DNA from: Elmis aenea
Lineage: Eukaryota > Arthropoda > Insecta > Coleoptera > Elmidae
Direction: 5' to 3'
Assembly (NCBI GenBank): GCA_947652605.1
Contig: OX393577.1
Location: forward strand, 61,776,108 to 61,840,107
Length of the DNA: 64,000 bases
The notes beneath the pieces were generated by a model that had not been told where the DNA came from, searched no databases, and worked only from the letters and a program-made list of their open reading frames with translations. Shown piece by piece: positions 1 through 11,425 of the stretch. Every line of letters starts with the position of its first letter. The first letter of the stretch is position 1. The translations under genes were made by a program, and so were the position numbers.

Positions 1-379
1 GTTTTAAACTCTATTTTAAAAATGTATTTTCATTTTCGTTTTATTTTAAACATTTGATTTGAGGTATAAATCCGTTTCTATAGTAACCAATCGTCGCATA
101 ACGTTTTTACCCTTATTAAAAATAATTTAGTGGGGATGAGGGCGATCTGATTTTAAAAAAATATATCAAAATCAGAATATGTTCTGCCAAAAAAACTGTA
201 ATTTTGGTTGATGGTAAAGTACTCTGCATTATCTAACTTTGCATTAAAACGCACGTTTGAACGTTTAAAATAAAAAATAAATCGCCTGCGGCGCATGTTA
301 CCTTTCTCCCCACGGTTATGTATCGATCTTAGTTTACTTTTGGTAAAATCAAGAGTTGGCAACCCTTATTAAGAGGAGG
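1..379. other. Unassigned sequence left of a transposon end
   Basis: No coding potential is recognised. The stretch probably belongs to the element whose right end lies at about 429, because no boundary is visible between them and the left end would fall outside the window. Confidence 0.3.
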
Positions 380-429
380 GGTAAACTTAGGGACCGCCCC
401 TGGCGGCACAAACTCTAACTACGCCACTG
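380..429. mobile_element. Right terminus of a hAT-like element (partial)
   Basis: The stretch ends in TAACTACGCCACTG, so on the other strand it starts CAGTGGCGTAGTTA. CAGTGGCGTAG starts are common on non-autonomous DNA elements in insects, often hAT-like. The matching left end is not in the window, so neither length nor target duplication can be given. Confidence 0.4.
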
Positions 430-1195
430 TTTTTACTTTTAATGTCTAATTTTTCTCTGAAGTGCATTTGATTGAATACTATATGATGCTTCTACTATTT
501 ATGTTCTAAATACACCTGTGTAAAGACCAGCCTTGTACATCTAGTTATGTACTGTAATTCCTTTTTAGAAAACAAATTAATTACCGATGTTATTTGGTTC
601 ATCTTAATTTATTAATGGACCAGACGCTACTTGTACATTAATTTGCCTACGTATTAGACGAGGGTTTATATTTTTTGTCGATGCATTATATAAGTTAAAT
701 TGAATATCAACGTCTAACGTTAATTAATCTTAAAATATCATAGTTTGTGGGTAATGATGAATGAATATCTATCATATTCGATGAGAGTAGCATTCATGAT
801 TGAGTTAGTTGAGGATCTGCTAGTCGACAAGATTTCAATCTGAATGCTGCTTAAATCCTGTCTGGGCATAAAACTTACTTGCTTGGGTATGTAATTAATG
901 TTTTAATATAATTAGAAACCGACGTCATTAAAACTAAATCTAAAATGTTTGCATTAAGGTTCTAATTACACCCAGGAATGGTTCGGTGACCTGAAGTGCA
1001 CGGTTTTTTTTGACAACTAAAGTGCGGCAAAAAGTAACGAGTTGATGTAATGCCGGTGTAATAATTAAATTTTGGATCGATTAAAATGAATTGGAGGTGA
1101 TACTGACATAGTAGAATATTATTGTTGAAAGAAACAATTTTTTAAACATCCTTTTGTGCGTATTTCTGAAAATGAAAATCTAAAACAAAACACAA
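430..1195. other. A/T-rich DNA, nothing recognised
   Basis: No open frame, repeat or motif could be supported here. Confidence 0.5.
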
Positions 1196-1475
1196 ACATT
1201 GGCCTACGTACCACTAATGTAAATGATGACTCTTACCGTACAAACTGCATGCCTAGTAAGAGAGTTATAACGCACGGTAAGCAAAACGCACACTTGTCTA
1301 GCAATGTCAAAGTAGACTTACGTCAAAATTGACAAGACAACGTAATTACATGTGTATATTAGCCAAAAAGCCATTAAAATCGTATGTATTATGTGATCGT
1401 AGAAAAAGTATGACACATAACACGAGTTGTAACGAGTTCTTACAACTCTAGTTATGTAATATAATATTATTGTGG
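1196..1475 (+). repeat. Interspersed repeat, unclassified, copy A
   Basis: This stretch matches, in inverted orientation, about 280 bp of the region 14935-15320. Shared landmarks are the hairpin word ACGAGTTGTAA, the string TTAGCCAAAAAGC, GATCGTAGAAAAAG and AAGCAAAACGCACACTTG. The similarity is high but clearly diverged by eye. It has a short hairpin near its right end built on TTACAACTC/GAGTTGTAA. No coding sequence is seen. It is probably the end of a DNA transposon or a MITE; the class is not clear. Confidence 0.65.
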
Positions 1476-1787
1476 CGTCCCTTACTATTGGATCATCTTT
1501 TTATCATTGGTACCCCAGACTGCTGTGGGAGGTTAGAAATATTTATTTTAAATTTTGTGTTGAGCAGAATGGAACGCTAAAACGATAGGTTGGCTAAAAT
1601 GTGTTATATTTTCTTATATAACCTTTAAAAATATTCTATGGTACAACTATCAACATTCAACACCTAAAATATTGTGTAAAATTTGTTTATCCAGCATTTA
1701 TACTTTTTTTATATAATAATTTGGTAAATATTTATAAAACATTTGGATTTTTTCCCATATTTTAAACACACATTGTGCCTAAATTGG
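1476..1787. other. A/T-rich DNA, nothing recognised
   Basis: No feature is seen between the interspersed repeat and the hAT insertion. Confidence 0.5.
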
Positions 1788-1795
1788 CTATTAAT

Positions 1796-2984
1796 CAGGG
1801 ACTAAAAACGAAAAAAATTTCGTTCGTTTCTGTTCGGAACGAAAACGAAATATATCGTTTTCGTTCTTTTCGTTCTAACCGAAAAAAATCTTTTTTCGTT
1901 TTCGTGAACCGAAATAATAACGGTTAAAACCGGTTTTACAATATTTTTTTGTCGTCAAAAAATCAACTTTTTTTCTAACCACAACCCTCTATAAATACGA
2001 TAACAATATTTGCGTCTCAACTAAAATATAAACGATGACGATGGGGTTTGATGCTCACGGACAGCATATTTTAGACTGGCGAACCATCGCCATATTAAAT
2101 TTACCAAATCGTTAAACACATTAACATTTAACCATTTTATTAAGTTTAACACCCGTAAGGTGCAAACACATAACGTGATTAGGTTAAATTAGACACACGA
2201 TCTTTATCCAAAAGTATGAAAATATATCAAGTGCTGTTTTAAATTTGTTTTAGTACTAAAAATCTATGCATTTGAATTAAATAAGATCCTGCTGTAATTA
2301 TTTAAAAAGACAAAAGAATGAATTCAAGTGGATAATTTACTAAATGTTATAAATAAAAAATATATTTAAAAAAAACTTATGTTAACTTGAAATATACTTT
2401 AACTTTATAGTTTGTACATACCATACAATATACATTTTCACATTCCGTTAAATCTTACTAGCAACACATCTTCCAATAAATCTACTTTTATATTAGTCCT
2501 TTTCGAATTAAGAATAAATTTTACTATTATTATGTCTAAACGCAAATAAAACATACACATTGATAATATATATCCAATCAAGTGTATATTCTATATTGTT
2601 GATCTAAAAAACAAATTAGAAATAGAGAATATCTGTACCGTTAATTGTGTTACACGAAATTGCAAGTATAAACAATAAAGTTGTTAATACATATTCACGT
2701 AAATATATGGAGAAAAGTGAAGCTCACTTATTTCAAGTGAGATTTTTTACTGCCTCGTGGAGTCTCCCCAGCACAGAAGGTAAATTCGCGTTTGTGTTTA
2801 ACAAATAAAATTGAAATAGCGACAAAACCGGTTAAAACCGGTTAAAACCGGTTTTGGAAAATATTTATTTTGTTTTCGTTCTTGAACGAAAAATAATAAT
2901 TTCGTTCGGTTTCGTTTTCGTTCTTAAAAAAATTTCGGTTAATTTCGTTTAACGTTTTCGTTTTTGTTCCGTTCTCAGTCCCTG
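1796..2984. mobile_element. Non-autonomous hAT element, copy 1 (1189 bp)
   Basis: The element begins CAGGGACTAAAAACG and ends with the complement of CAGGGACTGAGAACG. It is flanked by a perfect 8-bp direct repeat CTATTAAT (1788-1795 and 2985-2992), the target duplication length expected of hAT transposases. The subterminal regions are rich in GAACGAAAACGAAA-type words, inverted between the two ends. Internal blocks repeat AACCGGTTTTAACC near both ends. No transposase is present, so it must have been moved in trans. A second copy lies at 11426-12620 and the two are nearly colinear along their length. Confidence 0.9.
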
Positions 2985-2992
2985 CTATTAAT

Positions 2993-4415
2993 TATAAAAA
3001 ATGTAAATTCAACAATACTCAAAGCTTAAAACCTATATGGCCACAGTTCCTGTATTGTACTTAGGTATAATGATTTTAAAGACAGCAAAATAAAGTGATT
3101 GAAAGTGTGCGAAACTATTTATATTCATTAAATTTTGGCTTAAAACATTTTCAGATTAAGCCTGTATGCTTCTAGATATTGCATTAATTAACGCAAATTT
3201 GTTTGATTTGTTTATTTATCTTAAAAACTCAGTTTGTAAGTTTGGTTTAAGATTTGCAATTGAGCGTATAACCATGTTACTCAATAACATCGTGTAAAAA
3301 TGTTTTCATAAAACCTTTGTTTGAGAATAATTTATTGCTGATTCTGATATAAAATATGGAGCGCATTTTTATCAACTCGGCTATTGTTTTATTAATTTTA
3401 GAACCGGCGCTTGAAGAAAAAACAGCCTTTCAGGTCTTACAGCGTTTCAGTCGAAGCTCAGATGGCCGATGAAAATACTTTTATTGTTTCTTTGTATTTT
3501 TGCAATCTCTTGAGATTTAAAGTCCCTGTTGGAAGATTTGGAGGTTTCTAGGGAAATTTTAATGCCTTTCTTTGTTTATAGACGTTGTTGATGCTAAAAA
3601 TTCTATTTTGGGAATTTAAGAATGCAACCTCAATAAGCGATACGTTCATTCTTAACTATTATTGTTTGCTTGTTCGTTTTTTTTTTTTACTTTGCTGGCT
3701 ACAAACAATGGATGAATGAGTTTGTAAAGCTTAACGGGGTTCAAAGGTATTTATTTTAATAAAGCAAAAATATATTAACGAATAACAATTTGCTTTTGTA
3801 TAATTAAATTCTGCACATAAAAATTAAAGGGCGACCTTTAAGTGCTAGGTACCTACTACCTACGTAAATGTATACAAGTTTGCGTTACAACTTTTGAAGT
3901 AGTAAAGATAAATTGTCTTATTAAGCCATTAGATTTTAAGTATGAAATAAATCAAAGATAAAAAAAGCTTCCATGATAAACACTCTTAACCTTACGCTGG
4001 TCGCAATATGATCTGATACACAACATTCTTTTTGTACTAGGTACAACTTTTTTATATTTAGCCATACGGATGGTATCTTGGCCCTACTTTCTCTATCCAG
4101 ACGACAGACATATACGTTAGTTAAAAATTTGTTATCTTGCAGTCTGCAGGTGTTAGCACATTCAGTCAAAAATGATACATTGCGACCAATGACGCGATAA
4201 CTTAAAAGTTAATTTTTTCTCTTTGGTTTGGTTTGTCAAATTGTAATTTATAATAGTTACGGGTTATTCTCGAAAGCCTGAAATGATGTTTTTACCAGAC
4301 CAAATCTTGTGTGTAGTTGACAATGTGTGTGGAAGTTGTAATGTTGCCCTGAACACTGGGCGTTAGCCGATGATAATTTCTGCTTATGGTATTATATTTA
4401 AAAAATTCTATACAA
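2993..4415. other. A/T-rich DNA, nothing recognised
   Basis: Short open frames occur but none resembles a protein family. No repeats shared with the rest of the window were noticed. Confidence 0.5.
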
Positions 4416-4525
4416 CTATACAGGATCTCCAGTTAAAAATGAAGTACATGTGTATCTTGGAAGCCGTTAGAAATACAAAATCGGTTAAATGGGGAAAAAT
4501 TTGCGCAATTACATGCGTAACAATA
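4416..4525 (+). mobile_element. Decayed end of a TACAGGGTG-type foldback
   Basis: The stretch starts CTATACAGGATC and then follows the same order of words as the foldback end at 61866: GTATCTTGGAA, GTTAGAAATACAA, TCGGTTAAAT and AAAATTTGC. It is an old, substituted copy of one arm end. No partner arm was found within the next few hundred bases. Confidence 0.5.
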
Positions 4526-6689
4526 ATCCAGTTTTACATTTTCAATAATTCATCCTGTTACGTAGTACCACCATGAAAACGAAAAATGTACATTTTCTTA
4601 AAACCTCCATATTAACTTTATTTGAAAAGATTTGTGCGCCAAATTTTTAGGATCGGATAAGTAACTAATAAAGATTTTAAAAATGGCATTAAAAATATTC
4701 TAGGCCAACTATGTTTCGCGCGGTCATACCTAACTTTCCAAAATCCTGAATGAGTATGGAAAAAGTTGTACCTAAAACACATTTGTTGACTATGTGCAAG
4801 TTGATTATATGCCAAATAATAGTTTGTTTGTTACAAAGAAGTTTCTAAAAAAAAACCTTTAATTTTCAGAAATAAAAAATTAACAGCGAAAAATTTAGTC
4901 TTCTTCAATTTTATAAAAACGGTTGTAGGTATCTGATGTTTGTTTGTATACTGTATTTTTATTTAGCATAGATGTAAGTAGCGTTGTATAAACCATTTAA
5001 TTTACCGATATTTATTTAATGAAAGGAATAACTTTTTTTTACAAATACCTATTACCATAAATTTATAGAGAAATGTACTGCAAAAAGTATAAAATTACCT
5101 GGATGTACATATATGATTATTTAACATGGCAAAGCAACTTTTTATTTTTGCAAAATTGAATATCAAAAAATGCTGCACAGATGGATTTCACCAAGTGTTA
5201 TTACTGTTATCTTAGAACCTGTTAATTGCCTACATGATCCAGGTAATCCAAAATTATTCATACATTTATTAATACATGCATATATCAGTGAGAGATCAAA
5301 AGCTGTAAGTATTTGTAAATATTCATGAGAAATTCAACGAAATTATCATAATTTTTATAACAGAGGTGTTGCTTCATTAAATTAGGTACACTTTTCATTT
5401 CGAAAAGGCGTCCGATGCCGACACGTACTGTTTTTAAAATGTATTAAAACATCGTTAAGATAATAACGACTTCAAATTATGTTTCTGAATTATTGTACAC
5501 AAATACGGCCACTGTAATCAAACCCAAGCGGTTTGTAATTTATTAGTACGGGATTATTTCAAATATTTATTAATTGCCATCAGTACAAGTCTTCGGAATT
5601 TTTATTCCCGATCGAGCCGGGCTTCCTTTCGATTTTAAATGATGGTTTGTTTAAATCGAATTGATTTATCTCTCCAAGTTAGGAACAGACCTAAATTATA
5701 ATTTAACAATAGCCGGTTAATGACTATGATATAGTTCTATTAATCAATTCCTTTGATGGATTCAAATAAGTAGCTTAGTGCATTAGATCTATTATACGTA
5801 CATGGAGAATCCAAAATATGCAAATGATCTTGTTCGAATGTACGTTTAATGGGGAAAACGGTGTCTGTAAATCGGATTGTCCTTCGCAGTCGAGTGACCG
5901 CTGGGATCTTTGTTATTATAAGTGATGGGGTTGATTAAATTACTACAAATATGCAAAATCGTCTTTGCCAATTATATAACTAAAACTAAACGGTCTGTTT
6001 TAAACGCATTAGAAACAAATGGTTGTGGAATTTTCACGTCGTTATAAAATTAATGCCTTTGGGGATGGTTTTGAACATTACTTCGAAATTAAATAAAGAC
6101 GTTCTAGGTAACTATGTTTTGAATTTGAGAGGAATGCCTTTACTCGTTTTTTGTTGCAAGTATGCGATATTTAAATAAAAACAGTTGATTTCTGTAAAAT
6201 TTGCAAAACCCCGTGGTTCACATAACATGAAATAAAATTCTAGCGTTTTGTTCCCTTATAGGGCCTTAATATTCGGACATTATTTTAAACATTTATTTAA
6301 AATCTTGTACTGAATTTATTGATATACATTATACGAGTAGATAAGATTGTTCAGTCGCAAACAATAAAAAGAAATCTAACAGTACCTAAGCAAAGGTAGT
6401 TAATACGCTATAAGACATGCAGCGCGCAGTCTTAATAACTAACGCAAGTGACATTAAAATTGCACTTAAATTTATTACTAAAGCCGTATATGGAACAACA
6501 ATTTTTATATTTAGCGGAAAACCAGTCTAGAGCAATTATTTAAACGCGCATAATTAGTTGTGTTACCGTATTATGACCGCGCACAATTGAAATAGAAGCG
6601 TAAAATAAATCCTGGTACAATAATATTACATTATTTCTCGCAGTAAACGCCGGAAACCATCACACCGTCGGAAAGAATTGAATATAATA
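4526..6689. other. Unique-looking A/T-rich DNA
   Basis: No repeat seen elsewhere in the window falls here and no coding sequence is recognised. It may include conserved host non-coding DNA, but nothing in the sequence proves it. Confidence 0.45.
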
Positions 6690-6780
6690 ACTTACCTCGA
6701 TAGAAGAGACTTCTCAACAATGAGCCGATCGTAACACGGGATGCTCCAAACGTATTCCTGCAACGAAGAATCCGGTAAGT
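6690..6780. other. Opposed splice-donor-like sites
   Basis: A good donor match reads CCG/GTAAGT on the plus strand (GT at 6775-6776). Another reads CGAG/GTAAG on the minus strand (GT at 694-6695 read in reverse, about 6694-6695). The roughly 80 bp between them is less A/T-rich than its surroundings. It could be a small non-coding first exon used in one or both directions. Without acceptors or transcripts this is only a candidate. Confidence 0.15.
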
Positions 6781-6959
6781 CATGACATTGACCACAAAGC
6801 GTAATTTATTATCGAAATGCCGATATAATCACAGCTATTATACTTTAAATCATCAACACCAATATTCTGTCAGATAAAAAATGGTATTAGTATTCGATCT
6901 TTACGACTACCAAAGCATTACGCACTACTGGGCGTACACTTCAAAGAAAACCAAAGTTT

Positions 6960-7102
6960 AGATTTCAGATTACAAAAGATATTACATGCTACATTTAGCC
7001 GGGAGATATGCTTTTTGGATTTATTGGTGCGCACATATTTGTATATCAAGTTTTAATAAAAATCAAATATCGAACAAACGCAGAACGGCTTGCTTCATAC
7101 AA
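6960..7102 (+). repeat. About 143-bp direct repeat, copy 1
   Basis: This block recurs in the same orientation at 10101-10242 with a few substitutions. Shared words include TTACAAAAGATATTACATGC, TGGTGCGCACATATTTGTAT and TCAAGTTTTAATAAAAATC. It sits just left of a mariner remnant. It has no coding sense that I recognise. Confidence 0.75.
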
Positions 7103-7199
7103 GGATAAAATTGTATTTATTGAAAATAAAAAGCATGGCTAATATTTTAAACATTTTATAACAAAACAATTTCCTTATAGGTACAATATTATACACAAC

Positions 7200-7510
7200 A
7201 ATTATTATTTTCAAATCGTTAAAAGCTTCCAATGTTCTTTCGGACTACTTATGAAATAATTGGACGGCAGTATCAATCTTCTATCTAGACAATAATCTTT
7301 TAATTCATAAAAATTAACCAAAAGTCACACATTGCCAAGTCAGGTGAGTGCGATGAATATTATACAACTTTTTTTTTAAGTCAAACACAGAGGAGTTGAC
7401 ACTTTGGTGTAAGAAGATGCATTATCGTGATGGAGTAACTCTTCTTGCTATCCAAAACCTTTTTAAAATCGTAATGCAGGAGAAAGTCAATATTCTAAAC
7501 CCTTTAACTG
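7200..7510 (-). pseudogene. Mariner transposase C-terminal remnant
   Basis: Minus-strand translation gives LLHHDNASSYT, then after frame changes HSPDLAMCDFWL. These are the second and third catalytic aspartate regions of a DD34D mariner transposase (HDNA and SPDLAxCDF). Several stops and frameshifts separate the pieces, and neither the N-terminus nor the terminal repeats are recognisable. It is a long-dead copy. A 143-bp repeat found also at 10.1 kb lies next to it, so the repeat could be part of the same element. Confidence 0.65.
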
Positions 7511-7658
7511 GCAAATTAATTTATCACAGTGGTCATCAAAAAATTATTTTTATTTAAACGGGAGTTTCTTTTAAATCGTTAGGGATATCTGAGTTCGGTT
7601 TGTAGCAAAACTTCGTTAACATTTCGTTACAATTTCGTCTCAATATACGTAGTAGTGC

Positions 7659-8743
7659 TAGGGTTTTTCGGATCCGGGTACCCGGATTCGGATTCGCCAA
7701 ATCCTACAGCAAATATTCGGATTCGATATTCGGTCTAAGATTCGACGAATCTCGGATTAGGTCTCATTAATGCTACCACAACTTCAGAGAAAATACTTAA
7801 TTTTGCAACAAATATTACGAAACGATTGTTTGACGGAGAAGACAAAAATGAAAAAACAGAGCATTCACTAGAGGGTGATTGCGGAATATTGCAGATGACG
7901 TTGAGTTGTTAACGATGAAAGAAGAGCTTAATCATATATTGGAAACGGTAAAATGCCTTATATTACCAAAGTCTCAAGATAAATTTGCCTACTTAAAAAA
8001 AATGCATTATTTTCAAATGCCAAAATTAGAACGAACTATTTAGAAAAAGTATATCGAGCAATCATAACAATGAAACCAAGGTCAACCAATTCAGAGAGAA
8101 CTTCTCTGAAGCCGAAACAAAAAAATAACCTTGATTTTTATCTTAAGATTTTGCATTTTATTTAGGTTATTTCGCTTATTTTTGAAAATAGACATACAAA
8201 ATATTATATCATTGTAAAGAGAAAAAAATAATCTTTAAATCAGTCATCACCTACTACGATTGCCATTTAAAAAAAAGTTGTTTTGTCAAATATCTCGCAA
8301 GGTAATTCATAAAAAAAATCTGGCTGTTGCCACTTATAGCAAACCAAATCTACAAAGCTTTTTTTCCTTGGCGTTTTTGTGTATTCGCAACAATAGCCAA
8401 GATATTTAAGTTTAAAAATTTTGATCGATTTCGGTTTTTTCGTTATATCACGCAAGCCATGGAATTTTTAAACAAAACAAGAACATGAATTAACTTAACA
8501 CCGTGTTAGTAAAACCCATTGATGCGCTACTGACAAAACTGACAACCGCTGACAAATATTGTAAATCGCCTGTAATTTTAAAATTTGCGCGAACTTTAAA
8601 CACCATACGTACAATAATTTTTATGGCACTACAATTCATTTAATTTTAGAACTGGATTCGGATCCGGATTCGGATTCGTAAAATAATCGTGGATTCGATT
8701 CGGATTCGTCGAATCCAAAAAGACCGAATCTTCCCAAACCCTA
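7659..8743 (+). mobile_element. Decayed hAT transposon (about 1.09 kb)
   Basis: The ends are TAGGGTTT and its complement AAACCCTA. Both subterminal regions are packed with GGATTCGGATTCG and GGATCCGG words in inverted orientation. The flanks are GTAGTGC on the left and GTAGTGAC on the right, which fits an 8-bp hAT target duplication with one base lost on the left. The middle keeps a remnant of a hAT transposase tail (see 7960-8160). It is a deletion derivative of an autonomous element. Confidence 0.75.
7960..8160 (+). pseudogene. hAT transposase dimerisation-domain remnant
   Basis: Plus-strand reading gives YLKKMHYFQMPKL, then KPRSTNSER, and after a one-base shift FSEAETKK, followed by NLDFYLKILHF. 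This order matches the C-terminal hAT dimerisation region: a SxxSERxFS motif, a short basic stretch, then N-L with a hydrophobic run. Stops and at least one frameshift interrupt it. No catalytic region or BED zinc finger was found upstream, where the element is too short to hold them. Confidence 0.65.
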
Positions 8744-8751
8744 GTAGTGAC

Positions 8752-10100
8752 CTATTTATAAAAATAAAAAAAGTTCTCACATGTGACATTTTACTTTGAA
8801 CGAGCTTTCCAAAATTTGCGAGGTCGCGCTTTAAACTTATTTGACAGTTATTAAATCCCGTGAAGAATAATTTTTTACACAGTGCAATTCGGCTAATTGA
8901 AGAGAATAATTTAATGAAAAAATCGACGAAATTCCCTAATAAATAAGAAAGTTAATACGTTTTACCCATGAAAAAATTAATAACACGTATTTTTCATATT
9001 TCATAAAATTACGTTTTTCTTTATTTTGGCAGCATTTTGAGCATCTGACATTCGGATCCGGAGGATGATTATTTCATAGGAAAACTCAGTGTGAGATGCA
9101 TATTGTTAGGGTGCATAGAAAAACAGACGTTTTGGTGACCAGTTTGGGGACATGAAACTCTTGATGAACTGAGCTCCATTACCAGTTGAAGGGTCTAGGG
9201 TTTTTCATAGTATTTTGCTTATCTCGATTCTCGAGAACTAATCGGATTTTTCCCGGGCTTTACCGGAGTTCTGCGTTTTAATAAAGCCATGTATGGTTGC
9301 CATTAAAAACAAAGTCAAGTCTGCTTAAATCTCAAAAATTAAGTCTACCATGACTTTTTGAATAGTTTTTTTCTAATTCTTTGTAAAAATATACCAACTT
9401 CTCAAATCATAGCACTTTTGAAGGGGTTTCGTTTTTGACGTTTTATCTCTGACGGTTTCATGGCCAACGCGATCGCAAAAATTACCTTAATTATTCAACT
9501 TTTCAGTGTTTTCCTTATTTTTCCGCATAACATTTAGTTTTGACGTTCTTGAAGGAATAAATACAGCTTTGATCAGATTCCAGCGACAACATATCGTGAC
9601 CTTCCCTAGTGAGAAAAAATGATGGAAGAAGGAGGATGGGGTAAAAGAATGATCGTTTAGAAGGAAAGTCATTGTTCATTAAAACATTGGATAACTCAAA
9701 TTTTGGTGATTGATGCCTTTTCTTTACCGTTCCAGACAATTTGCTACCGCTCGATTTAGCAAAGCACTTGTCCAGTGTTTTCTGTTCCTGTCTGTTTTTT
9801 TTTTTAAATTCAGTGACTGTATTGAACTTTTGGACGAATATTGAAGCATTTGTTTGCCAAAAAAATGTGACGATTATTGGACTTGACAAACATAGGGACA
9901 GGCGAATATAGAGTTTCCCTTGCTTATCATAATCACTGCTTTAAACTACAGCAGCAGTGGAAAGCTTAATTAACTCTTTGCTTGACTGCTTAATGTTATG
10001 GCTTAAAACGTAAAAGTCGATGGGTAAGTAAAATATTTATGAGAAACTAAAAAATTCATTTTATTTTAGACCACCTGTACTCGAAAGTAGCAAAACGCTT
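8752..10100. other. Unassigned A/T-rich DNA
   Basis: A minus-strand open frame of 124 codons at 9515-9889 shows no family resemblance and lies in low-complexity A/T-rich sequence, so I do not call it a gene. Nothing else is recognised. Confidence 0.4.
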
Positions 10101-10242
10101 AGATTTTAGATTACAAAAGATATTACATGCTACATTTAGCCGCGAGATACGCTTTTTGGAATTATTGGTGCGCACATATTTGTATATCAAGTTTTAATAA
10201 AAATCAAATTTCGAACGAACGTAATACGACTCGCTTTATATT
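10101..10242 (+). repeat. About 143-bp direct repeat, copy 2
   Basis: This is the second copy of the block at 6960-7102, same orientation, about 3.1 kb away. The sequence diverges abruptly on either side. An ATG-started frame across it is fortuitous. Confidence 0.75.
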
Positions 10243-10659
10243 TTTCATTTTTATTGTGAAACTTTGCATTGCATACGGCAGGATGTTTCATGAAAAATCC
10301 TGTGGCTGTAGTGGACGTGAGCGTATTTCATCACGTACATTATTTGTTCCACAAATATAATATAGGTTGGAATTGCGTGTTTTGTAAACTGATTTTGTTA
10401 CAGTGCCTATTATAACACGTGCGAAATGAGGGATTAGCGTAAAATTAAAAAAATATGTTTGTACGTGTTTATAGCTCAATAAAATAAACGGATAGGGATA
10501 TTTTTAAATAACTATAACTTTACTACCAAGTGCAATTTTTGTGTCATTAAAATTCTAATAATACATCTTGAAAGAGTAATAAAAGTCTAACAATAAAACA
10601 TTACATTATAATAAGCGCTCACGCTTATCTTAGTTGCAACTTCTTTTTATACATTAAGG
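10243..10659. other. Unassigned A/T-rich DNA
   Basis: No feature is recognised before the hAT-like terminus at 10660. Confidence 0.45.
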
Positions 10660-10763
10660 CAGTGGTTTCCAAACTTTCTGTACCTGCGCCCCCCCCTTTT
10701 TTCATGAAAAATGGTTGCGTCCCGCCATAGTTTTCGTAAAAATCCAATTTCATTAATTAAATA
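10660..10763 (+). mobile_element. hAT-like terminus (single end)
   Basis: The stretch begins CAGTGGTTTCCAAACTTTC and runs into a C-rich block. CAGTGGTTxCCAAACT is a frequent hAT-type terminal repeat. The same start occurs at 40747, in a MITE with both ends. No partner end is seen downstream, where another element end begins at 10764. Confidence 0.55.
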
Positions 10764-11060
10764 TACAGAGTGTTTCTTAAATATTGCAAAAATATGGGGA
10801 GGTGATTCCTTATCAAAAATTAAGGGGGGTCTTTCATTTAAATTTTTTTCCTTAGACGTCTCCTTTCGGAGTTACATCTCCCTAGAGGGGAGCGATAAAA
10901 TTAGGTTTTTATTTTATTTCTCAAATTTGGATAAATTTAAGAGAATGATATTAGGTAGATGTTTTATACTTATTAAAAGGTTTTTAATAGTAATATTTCC
11001 AATGATCTCCCACCTTCACAGGGGACTGAAAAGTGCGACCCCTGTTGGTTTTTTTATCAG
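10764..11060 (+). mobile_element. TACAGAGTG-type foldback end (single arm)
   Basis: The sequence starts TACAGAGTGTTTC directly after a TA, like the other TACAGGGTG elements in the window. It continues with TCTCCCTAGAGGGGAGC, a short palindrome. The open frame reading through it is an arm translation and not a gene. No matching inverted arm was found. Confidence 0.45.
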
Positions 11061-11169
11061 AAGTTTTTGGTGGGTTAAAATTTTGAATTTAAAAATATTT
11101 TTTTTTTAAAGCTTGGTTTATTTAAAAACGTTTTTTATTCTTTAGTTTTTCATTTTCTTTTGTGATATT

Positions 11170-11425
11170 GAACACACGAAGGAAAATTAAAACATACGAA
11201 GAGAGATACTGTAAAATGAAAAGAATATAAAAAATAACAGAACCATACCACGCTGATAATCGCAAAAGACAAGAAACAACATACAATTCTATCGAAATTA
11301 GAAAGATTACAAAAAGAAAAAAAATCAAATACTTGGGGACAATGACGTAGAGGACGGAAAAATAAAAGACGAGATAAAAAAAAAAGAACCGAAATAGAAG
11401 GGAGATTATTCGAGGGCATAAAAAT
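11170..11425 (+). pseudogene. LINE reverse transcriptase C-terminal fragment, 5' piece
   Basis: Frames here read IIAKDKKQHT and then KYLGTMT followed, after one stop, by EDGKIKDEIK. This is the linker after the polymerase palm seen in insect LINEs (FKYLG, then a D/E-G-K rich helix). It is cut at 11425 by the second hAT copy and resumes at 12621 with KxTKVEIFKKV-like sequence, which is the next part of the same protein. Several stops and shifts show it was dead before or long after the hAT arrived. Confidence 0.6.

Noticed and set aside
9515..9889. Minus-strand open frame of 124 codons
   Set aside because: Low-complexity Lys/Ser/Phe-rich translation of A/T-rich DNA, no family resemblance and no splice or promoter context.
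10711..11109. Plus-strand open frame of 132 codons
   Set aside because: It spans a hAT-like terminus and a foldback arm end. The translation follows arm DNA and resembles no protein.
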